Assembly (NCBI GenBank): GCA_013330925.1
Contig: DUHJ01000049.1
Span: 1-12,162, forward strand
Source: Candidatus Poseidoniaceae archaeon
Lineage (GTDB): Archaea > Thermoplasmatota > Poseidoniia > Poseidoniales > Poseidoniaceae
DNA: 12,162 nucleotides
Reading direction: 5' to 3'
The position numbers and the translations under genes are program-made. The notes beneath the pieces are model-generated. The model was not told the DNA's origin. It saw only the letters and a list, made by a program, of their open reading frames with translations, and ran no database searches. Position 1 is the stretch's first letter. Each line of letters opens with the position of its first letter. Below are positions 1 to 5,382 of this stretch, piece after piece.

Positions 1-1
1 G

Positions 2-1375
2 CCCGATCATCTTCTCATCGCTTGGTCGAGCGGTCTGCTGGAGGCACGAGCGTGGGACACTGGGTTGCCGTTGTGGCAGGCCAACACCACGGTTGAGACC
101 TGGGGGCTTACGGCCACGCCGACGGTGACCGATGCCGGCCTCTTGGTCACGACACGAACGGGCATCGAGCTGCGATGTCCAGCGGACGGCACCGTGTTGG
201 AGGGCGTGGAGACCGGCCTTGGATGGAGGAATCCGGCTTCTTTCGTCAACGGAACGGCGTACGTCGGTGACGAAAACGGTCGTCTGTGGAGTTGGACGCC
301 GGGTTCGCCAGCCTCTTTCGTGGAGCTTGGAGGAGCCATCCGTCATGCCCCGGTTCACGTGAACGGTGGGTTGCTCGTGCACGTCCAAGTCGAACGAGCA
401 AGCACGGTGGAATGGCTGGCGCTTGGTGCAGACGGCCAACCGCGGGAAGCGTCGCAGGTCCACAGTTTCCCTTCCGGGGCTTCACCCGGCATGCCGGTGG
501 CCCTAAGCGAGACCTTGGTGGCGGTGGCCGATTTCAGCGGTGTTCATCTTCTGAATTGGACGGCCGAGGGATGGAACAGCACACGGCTCACGTCGTCGCC
601 GGTCCAAGGCCCGCTTCGCTTTGAGGCGGGTCATGTGACGGCATCAGAAAACGGGCCCAACGGAGGCTTCCTGGCGTTCGACGTCGCTGAAGGTTTCGCG
701 GGCGTCACCATCCCCTCCAACCTGCGCGGCTACGGGACGGCTCCTCCGGTGGCGTGTGGAGAGGCTTGGTTGTTGGTGAAAGACGACGGCGTGGCGGTGC
801 TCGAACCCGAACAAAGCGGACCGCTTTGTCCATTGTCGCCGACGAGCAGCCCTGCTCCCGAAGGGACGTCCGTGGACCGCTCTCCTGCCGTGTGGACGCT
901 GTCCCTCATGGTGGCGTTTCTGGCCGGATCTACCGCCGCGTACCGACGGGGTCCGCTTCATGGGCTTCGTTTGGCCTCGCCTTTCCTGCTCGTCGCCCTG
1001 GTGGCCATGATGCCTGCGTTGATGGGCTGGTGGGTCGAACAGGTCCCAGAAACCCAAACGGAACCGGTCTGGGACGATACATGGCCCGAGGCATGGCGCG
1101 AAGGTCAGGTGGTGGTGTTTGAACTCCCAAACGAAACCCTGGCCGTCGGGGGCCTCGACCCACGGCCTTCGGTGTTGGAATCCACGCTGGCGGCCGCCGA
1201 CGAACTTGGCGTGTCCATTGCCCTCGAAGCACATTCCTTGGGCACATGGGTGACCGCCGTCGACGGCGTTGCCGCGGACGGATGGGTCTACGAAGTGGAC
1301 GGCACCCGTCCCATGGTGGGTCCCGAGGGCTTCGCGTTGGACCAGACCTCCGTCATTGTCTGGCGTCTGGCCTGA
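2..1375 (+). CDS. Membrane-anchored beta-propeller protein with C-terminal DUF4430/transcobalamin-like domain (5' partial)
   Basis: The frame is open to the left edge, so the true start lies outside the window; the first internal start (TTG at 65) falls inside a PQQ-type propeller blade (a 'GLLEARAWDTGLPLW' pattern just upstream) and is unlikely to be real. The visible part holds repeated short beta-blade motifs to about 830, a proline/serine linker, two hydrophobic segments (about 890-943 and 965-1036), and a C-terminal domain at about 1085-1372. That domain ends in GWVYEVDG followed about 20 residues later by VIVWRL, the signature of DUF4430, which is related to the C-terminal domain of transcobalamin and intrinsic factor. 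The two membrane segments would put propeller and DUF4430 on the same, presumably outer, face. The next gene, 35 bp downstream, is an ECF S component, so I infer a surface receptor or capture protein for a vitamin, most likely cobalamin. Domain assignment is fairly confident; the substrate is inferred. Confidence 0.72.
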   Translation, partial: PDHLLIAWSSGLLEARAWDTGLPLWQANTTVETWGLTATPTVTDAGLLVTTRTGIELRCPADGTVLEGVETGLGWRNPASFVNGTAYVGDENGRLWSWTPGSPASFVELGGAIRHAPVHVNGGLLVHVQVERASTVEWLALGADGQPREASQVHSFPSGASPGMPVALSETLVAVADFSGVHLLNWTAEGWNSTRLTSSPVQGPLRFEAGHVTASENGPNGGFLAFDVAEGFAGVTIPSNLRGYGTAPPVACGEAWLLVKDDGVAVLEPEQSGPLCPLSPTSSPAPEGTSVDRSPAVWTLSLMVAFLAGSTAAYRRGPLHGLRLASPFLLVALVAMMPALMGWWVEQVPETQTEPVWDDTWPEAWREGQVVVFELPNETLAVGGLDPRPSVLESTLAAADELGVSIALEAHSLGTWVTAVDGVAADGWVYEVDGTRPMVGPEGFALDQTSVIVWRLA

Positions 1376-1410
1376 GTCAACCTTGAAGGAGCAGGGCCCG
1401 TCCCACAACC

Positions 1411-2070
1411 ATGTTCGCCAGCGTTGGTGTCCATGGTCCGGAACTCAGTCCGACCGCGGCACTGATTCTTGACGTGCTCCTCCTCGGAGCTGCGACACTA
1501 CTGTTGCTTCAAGACAAGCGCATGACGCGGCATCAGGGTGTCCTTCTCCTGTCCTTTGTGGCGGTCGTTGCTGTGTTGCGCGTGGTGATGGCGAGCCTGC
1601 CCAACGTGCAACCCGTGACCGTGGCGGTGTTGTTGGCAGGAGCCAGCCTTGGTGCCCGTCGTGGCGTGGCCTTTGCCATCTTGGTCACGATGTTGTCCAA
1701 TTCGGTCCTTGGCGATGGATATTGGACGCTGTTCCAAGCCGCGGGTTGGTCGCTGATCGCCGTGGTGGGTTCACGTGCCAACCTCATGGAAGGCGACCGC
1801 TTGCTCCTTGGCCGTGCAACCATGTTTGCAGCCGTGTTGGCGCTGCCCTTTGGCCTGGTCACCAACATGTCGCTGATCGGAGGTGGCGTGGGCCTTGCTC
1901 AACTCCCTGCCCTTGTTTGGACGGGCCTTCCTTTCGACCTGAGCCATGCGCTGGGCAACGTCGTGGTCATGCTTTGGACGGGCCCACTCATGCTACGGAT
2001 GTTGCTCCCAGTGGACGTGCCCGACGCCACGGCCATCCCAGGAGTCGAGGCCGATGTCCAGCTCGTCTGA
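1411..2070 (+). CDS. ECF-type transporter S component (possible cobalamin/corrinoid uptake)
   Basis: This 219-aa protein is almost wholly hydrophobic, with about six membrane segments. It carries motifs typical of ECF substrate-binding (S) components: SLPNVQPVTVAVLLAGASLGA in the first half, a 'SNSVLGDGYWTLFQAAGW' stretch after it, and 'GLPFDLSHALGNVVVMLW' near the C-terminus. S components bind a vitamin in the membrane and need an EcfT scaffold and EcfA ATPases, none of which is in the window. The gene follows the DUF4430 protein by 35 bp and overlaps the next gene by 17 bp, so the three are probably cotranscribed. ATG 1411 is the only reasonable start; an AAGGAG at 1386-1391 lies about 19 nt upstream, too far for a normal ribosome site. 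Pairing with a transcobalamin-like domain points to cobalamin, but motifs alone do not prove the substrate. Confidence 0.78.
   Translation: MFASVGVHGPELSPTAALILDVLLLGAATLLLLQDKRMTRHQGVLLLSFVAVVAVLRVVMASLPNVQPVTVAVLLAGASLGARRGVAFAILVTMLSNSVLGDGYWTLFQAAGWSLIAVVGSRANLMEGDRLLLGRATMFAAVLALPFGLVTNMSLIGGGVGLAQLPALVWTGLPFDLSHALGNVVVMLWTGPLMLRMLLPVDVPDATAIPGVEADVQLV
2041..2050 (+). promoter_or_regulatory. Ribosome binding site for the first pth2 gene
   Basis: GGAG at 2041-2044 lies 9 nt before ATG 2054, inside the end of the ECF S-component gene. It supports ATG 2054 over the longer open frame that begins at 1946 and suggests translation coupled to the upstream gene. Confidence 0.5.
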
Positions 2071-2422
2071 TTCCGCGACCCTCGCGGTGCTCGTTCGGCA
2101 AGACCTGGGCATGAGCGCAGGGAAAATCGCTGCACAAACGGCTCATGCCGCGGTGGCCTGCAGCCTCAAGGCAAGAAAAGAGGCCTCGGCCTTGTTCGCA
2201 CGCTGGAGGAGCGAGCATGGACGCATTGTCGTCCTCGGCGTCGAGGATTTGGAAGCGCTTGAGGTGCACCTTGAGGACGCTCAGGCGCACCGTCTTGTGC
2301 ATCATGCGGTCAGCGATGCTGGACGGACGGAGGTGGCCCCTGGGACGGTGACGGTGCTGGGGATTGGACCGGCTCCGTCAAGCGTTCTCGAGGTGCTCGT
2401 CGGCCGTCTTGAAGCACTGTGA
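2054..2422 (+). CDS. pth2: Peptidyl-tRNA hydrolase, Pth2 family (divergent paralog)
   Basis: The 122-aa product matches the full Pth2 family length (about 115-120 aa). Pth2 cleaves the ester bond of peptidyl-tRNA dropped from stalled ribosomes, recycling tRNA in the cytoplasm. Visible hallmarks are MSAGKIAAQTAHAAV near the N-terminus with the conserved lysine at K24, and DAGRTEVAPGT with the conserved aspartate at D88, followed by VTVLGIGPAP. ATG 2054 is chosen because it starts just before the family core; the open frame extends to 1946, but that part encodes an unrelated cysteine-rich tract antisense to conserved S-component sequence. The C-terminus (VLEVLVGRLEAL) departs from the usual 'TGHLKL'-like ending, which the second Pth2 at 2879-3295 keeps, so this looks like the divergent copy. 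It could be a specialised or back-up hydrolase. Family assignment is firm; a distinct role is inference. Confidence 0.9.
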   Translation: MSSSSDSATLAVLVRQDLGMSAGKIAAQTAHAAVACSLKARKEASALFARWRSEHGRIVVLGVEDLEALEVHLEDAQAHRLVHHAVSDAGRTEVAPGTVTVLGIGPAPSSVLEVLVGRLEAL

Positions 2423-2464
2423 CGGTGAACCAACGCTCAAGAACTCAAACGAAGCCTAGCAACT

Positions 2465-2869
2465 GTGCTCAGCGGCCTTTGGCGCACCATTGGAGGTTCC
2501 TCCCTCCTCGCAACCATGTGTTGTTTGCCGTCCGTGGTCCTCGTGTTGTTCGGACTGAGCAGCGTATCCTCCGCCGCCGCCTTGTCGGACACGCTGTACT
2601 GGGGCGGCGAGGGATGGGGATGGTTCCGGCCGACCCTTCTGGTGGTCTCTGCGGGATGCCTCGTGGCCGGACTCGTGGTTCACTTTCGACGCGGCGGCAT
2701 CTGCAGTTTGGACGACGCCGTGCGAGAACGTCGTCAGGTGATCAACACCAGTTTGGCGGCCGTGTTCACGGCGGTCACGCTGTACTTTGTGGTGAACTAC
2801 GTGCTCTTGACCGAAATCGGCATTGCCCTTGGATTGCCGTGGGAATCCTCGCGATTCTGGCAGGGCTGA
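2465..2869 (+). CDS. Small three-TM membrane protein, MerT-like
   Basis: The 134-aa product has three hydrophobic segments (about residues 10-34, 54-73 and 93-116). The first contains adjacent cysteines C19-C20 followed by LPSVVLVLFGL, resembling the Cys-Cys pair in the first helix of the mercury transporter MerT; the second segment, after WFRPT, also fits MerT layout. A third cysteine lies in the loop after helix 2 (GGICSLDDA), but the second cysteine pair of classical MerT is not complete, and no merA, merP or merR is nearby. It could therefore move another thiophilic metal or have a different role. The start is uncertain: GTG 2465 gives the full first helix, while ATG 2516 would begin inside it just before the cysteine pair. 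No Shine-Dalgarno sequence precedes GTG 2465. It ends 9 bp from the tail of the convergent pth2. Confidence 0.55.
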   Translation: MLSGLWRTIGGSSLLATMCCLPSVVLVLFGLSSVSSAAALSDTLYWGGEGWGWFRPTLLVVSAGCLVAGLVVHFRRGGICSLDDAVRERRQVINTSLAAVFTAVTLYFVVNYVLLTEIGIALGLPWESSRFWQG

Positions 2870-2878
2870 TTCGCCGCT

Positions 2879-3295
2879 TTAGAGCAGCTTCAGGTCACCC
2901 GTTAGCCGATCGATGCGTGACGCCTCGGCTGGACCGATGGCCACCACGGTCAGCGAACCGCTCGGAATCTGCGTGTGACCTGCGTCCCGTACCGTTGCCG
3001 TTGGCAGACCTGAGTTGTCCGCCAGGTCCCTCAGGGACAGAAGATGCTCGGCATCGTCTCCTTTGACGCAGACCTTGCGTTGACCCGTGGCCAACCAAGC
3101 GGCCAATCGAGCACGGTCGTGCTCGCCAATCGACGTCATGGCAGTGATGCTCGCGTGACCCACCTGTGCAGCAATTTTGCCCTTGCCCATCTTCAGACCG
3201 TGGTTGACCACGAGCACGAGCTTGCACGCCTCATCGGGTGCTGGCCCAACGGGCGGCGGGGCCGTCCACCTGTGAAGCCAACTGCGGAAGCCCAT
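2879..3295 (-). CDS. pth2: Peptidyl-tRNA hydrolase, Pth2 family (canonical copy, N-terminally extended)
   Basis: This 138-aa protein carries a near-consensus Pth2 core: [20 protein letters not shown] with the conserved lysine at K40, DAGHTQI with the conserved aspartate at D104, then [11 protein letters not shown], and the typical ending '[11 protein letters not shown]'. It should hydrolyse peptidyl-tRNA as the main housekeeping enzyme. About 24 residues precede the core (a basic, Trp-containing stretch followed by a proline-rich linker); archaeal Pth2 proteins normally begin almost at the core, so this is an extension of unknown purpose. It is too polar for a convincing membrane anchor like that of human PTRH2. 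A strong Shine-Dalgarno site 7 nt upstream supports ATG 3295 and hence the extension. The gene is divergent from the threonine aldolase and convergent with the MerT-like gene. The family call is firm. Confidence 0.93.
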   Translation of the reverse strand: MGFRSWLHRWTAPPPVGPAPDEACKLVLVVNHGLKMGKGKIAAQVGHASITAMTSIGEHDRARLAAWLATGQRKVCVKGDDAEHLLSLRDLADNSGLPTATVRDAGHTQIPSGSLTVVAIGPAEASRIDRLTGDLKLL

Positions 3296-3302
3296 GCACG
3301 GG

Positions 3303-3308
3303 ACCTCC
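3303..3308 (-). promoter_or_regulatory. Shine-Dalgarno site GGAGGT for the minus-strand pth2
   Basis: Read on the minus strand, GGAGGT lies exactly 7 nt before the ATG at 3295. It decides the start codon and shows that the 24-residue N-terminal extension is translated. Confidence 0.65.
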
Positions 3309-3327
3309 GGGAAGGGGGCATGGAGTT

Positions 3328-3356
3328 GTCGCCGCCGGACGGTTCATGGCGGCGGC
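3328..3356. promoter_or_regulatory. GC-rich inverted repeat between pth2 and threonine aldolase
   Basis: GTCGCCGCC (3328-3336) can pair with GGCGGCGGC (3348-3356) across an 11-nt loop: eight Watson-Crick pairs plus one G-T wobble. It sits in the 76-bp divergent spacer, 15 bp before the aldolase start. It could be an operator, or a 5' UTR hairpin if transcription starts upstream of it; in such GC-rich DNA it could also be chance. Otherwise the spacer shows no clear TATA-like box. Confidence 0.3.
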
Positions 3357-3371
3357 CTTTGTCCGTTGACC

Positions 3372-4418
3372 ATGCGCCACTGGCCGACGGACCGCATCGA
3401 CCTTCGCAGCGACACAGTCACGCAACCCACCCCGGCCATGCGAGAAGCGATGGCCGCTGCACCGGTCGGTGACGACGTCTACGGCGAGGACCCGACGGTG
3501 CTTGCCCTCGAGCGCCGCGTCGCCGACATCTGTGGGATGGATGCAGCCTTGTTCCTGCCTTCTGGGACGATGGCCAACGCCGTGGCGGTTCGAACGCACA
3601 CCCGTCCTGGCGACGAAATCATCCTCGAACAAGAGGCGCACATCTACCTGTACGAAGGCGGTGGATTCGCGGCCTTGTCCGGATGTTCCGTTGCTTTCGT
3701 CCACGGCGACCGTGGCCGAATGGCACCGGAAGCGGTCCGCCGCGCGGTCCGAAAGGCGGACGGTTCCGGGAGCCACTACCCCGACGGGCGCCTCATTTGC
3801 ATTGAGAACACCTCGAACCGCGGAGGAGGATCGTGCTACGCCATCGACGATTTGGACGCCATTGCCTCGGTCGGACGTGACACCGATTGTGCGCTGCACG
3901 TCGACGGGGCACGCCTCATGAACGCCACCGTGGCCACTGGGATCTCTGCCGACCGCATGCTCCGCGATTGGGACAGCGTGGCCATTTGCCTCTCGAAAGG
4001 CTTGGGCGCTCCGATGGGCTCGATGCTCGTCGGCGGTGCAGATTTCATCGCGCGTTCCCATCGTTGGCGCAAGATGTTCGGCGGTGGAATGCGTCAGGTC
4101 GGTATCGTGGCTGCGGCCGGCTTGCACGCATTGGACCACCACGTGGAACGCTTGGCTGAGGACCATGCACGTGCCCGTCGCATCGCGAAAGCTTTGGCTC
4201 AGCACCCTCGCGGTTTGGTCGACCTCGAAGGCGTTGAAACGAACATGGTCTACTTCGGTGTGGAAGGATGGTCAGGGCAGCAAACCCTCGAGCACTTGGC
4301 GGCCCACGGCATTGACGTTCTGACCTTGAACGAAGGCACCTGTCGGTTGGTGCTCCACCTTCACGTGACCGACGAGGACGTGGACCACGTGCTGTCCGCG
4401 ATTTCCGCCATCCCCTGA
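3372..4418 (+). CDS. ltaE: Low-specificity L-threonine aldolase (PLP-dependent)
   Basis: The 348-aa product matches the family length. The enzyme cleaves L-threonine or allo-threonine to glycine and acetaldehyde in the cytoplasm, using pyridoxal phosphate; it can supply glycine or act on other beta-hydroxy amino acids. The N-terminus [19 protein letters not shown] and the following [11 protein letters not shown] are family signatures. Key residues are visible: H90 ([11 protein letters not shown], ring stacking on PLP), D178 and R181 (HVDGARL, contacts to the PLP pyridine ring and substrate carboxylate), and K209 ([12 protein letters not shown], the PLP Schiff-base lysine). ATG 3372 starts 10 residues before the conserved core; the frame is open to 3294, but that extra part is low-complexity and overlaps the divergent pth2 start. 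There is no Shine-Dalgarno sequence before 3372, suggesting a leaderless or short-leader transcript. A beta-eliminating lyase of the same fold is less likely given the signature residues. Confidence 0.95.
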   Translation: MRHWPTDRIDLRSDTVTQPTPAMREAMAAAPVGDDVYGEDPTVLALERRVADICGMDAALFLPSGTMANAVAVRTHTRPGDEIILEQEAHIYLYEGGGFAALSGCSVAFVHGDRGRMAPEAVRRAVRKADGSGSHYPDGRLICIENTSNRGGGSCYAIDDLDAIASVGRDTDCALHVDGARLMNATVATGISADRMLRDWDSVAICLSKGLGAPMGSMLVGGADFIARSHRWRKMFGGGMRQVGIVAAAGLHALDHHVERLAEDHARARRIAKALAQHPRGLVDLEGVETNMVYFGVEGWSGQQTLEHLAAHGIDVLTLNEGTCRLVLHLHVTDEDVDHVLSAISAIP

Positions 4419-4464
4419 CCCGACGATGTGGAAGGTTGAAGTCGGAGGCATCAAACCTTCCTGC

Positions 4465-5382
4465 ATGCGCCGTCTTGCCTTGCTCTTGGCTGCCTTGCTC
4501 GTGTTGCTCCCGCTGAACGTTCAGGCGGGAACACCGATCGCCGTGGATGAGGGTGCGGTGTTTGGCAGCCACGGCGGAGCGGTCACCACGGGGAACACGA
4601 GCGCTGTGGGTTTGGACGACCTTGATCCGGTGTTGGAAGATTACACCGCCACATGGTGCACCAATTGCGTCGACGTTGAGCATGCTTTGGACGATCTTGT
4701 GGCCGAGCGTGGAGGCTCGATTTTCTCCTTCCACCGCTCCATTGGTGAAACCGAGGACCCCTTCGGGACCGACGCACTGGACGAGCGATGGGAGCAACGG
4801 TACGACCGCAGGGCGCCACCTACGGTGGTTTTCAACGGCACGACGATGGTCATTGGAAGCGTGGCTGAAGGCGACAGCCTTCTGGACGATTTCCGTGGTT
4901 TGGCCAACCAAAGCCTAGGGATTCCTGCAGGAGGAACGAGCATCTTCACTTGGACGTCTGCACAAAGCGGCAGCACGACCGTCACCTGGGAGGTCAATCT
5001 TCCAGAAAGCGAAACATGGAACGGCCATTTGGTCCGTCTTGAGGCGTGGGTGGTTGAAGGAACAGCGACCTTCTCAGAAGGGTCGAACGGACAAGGAGAA
5101 TATCCGCACATCGTGCGCAGCATTTCCACTGTGGACGAGCAGGTGTGGAACGGTGGCGTATCGCTCCGGGGCTCTTCGAGCGTTGCCCTTCCAGCGGCGT
5201 TCGACGGTGACGATCTTGAGGTTTATTTGGTCCACACCTTGGTGCCTCCAACGGTGCCCGAAGAGGTGGACGACCTGGCCCCAGTTGCGGAACCGGATGA
5301 GCGTGGATTACCAGCCCCGGGTGCGGCCTTGAGCGTGCTGGCCATTGTGGCAGCAGGCCGTCGTAAGGGCCTCAATCCCTGA
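4465..5382 (+). CDS. Secreted thioredoxin-fold protein, Omp28-like, with C-terminal sorting-like tail
   Basis: From ATG 4465 the product is 305 aa. It begins with a clear signal peptide (two arginines, a leucine-rich core, and NVQA before the likely cleavage site at about residue 22). The mature protein has a thioredoxin-like domain (about residues 45-150) with the redox motif WCTNC (C65 and C68) and a cis-proline-like APPTVVFNG segment. A beta-rich domain follows (about 155-270), including YPHIVRS, reminiscent of the second half of Omp28-type proteins ('HVLRA'). It should act outside the cell on protein thiols or disulfides, or as a structural Trx-like protein. The last 24 residues run PAPG, a hydrophobic stretch, then RRK, like an archaeosortase (PGF-CTERM) or PEP-CTERM sorting tail but with a variant motif. 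ATG 4426 is an in-frame alternative start that would put 13 residues before the signal peptide. The 3' end overlaps the convergent gene by 11 bp. Confidence 0.75.
   Translation: MRRLALLLAALLVLLPLNVQAGTPIAVDEGAVFGSHGGAVTTGNTSAVGLDDLDPVLEDYTATWCTNCVDVEHALDDLVAERGGSIFSFHRSIGETEDPFGTDALDERWEQRYDRRAPPTVVFNGTTMVIGSVAEGDSLLDDFRGLANQSLGIPAGGTSIFTWTSAQSGSTTVTWEVNLPESETWNGHLVRLEAWVVEGTATFSEGSNGQGEYPHIVRSISTVDEQVWNGGVSLRGSSSVALPAAFDGDDLEVYLVHTLVPPTVPEEVDDLAPVAEPDERGLPAPGAALSVLAIVAAGRRKGLNP

Noticed and set aside
2419..3066. 215-aa + strand frame spanning the MerT-like gene and the end of minus-strand pth2
   Set aside because: It overlaps two better-supported genes in other frames; its product is arginine-rich with no motif.
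3231..4205. 324-aa minus-strand open frame across the threonine aldolase
   Set aside because: It is antisense to a gene with every active-site residue of threonine aldolase in place.
4045..4911. 288-aa minus-strand frame opposite the aldolase end and thioredoxin-like start
   Set aside because: It crosses two supported + strand genes antisense and has no recognisable domain.
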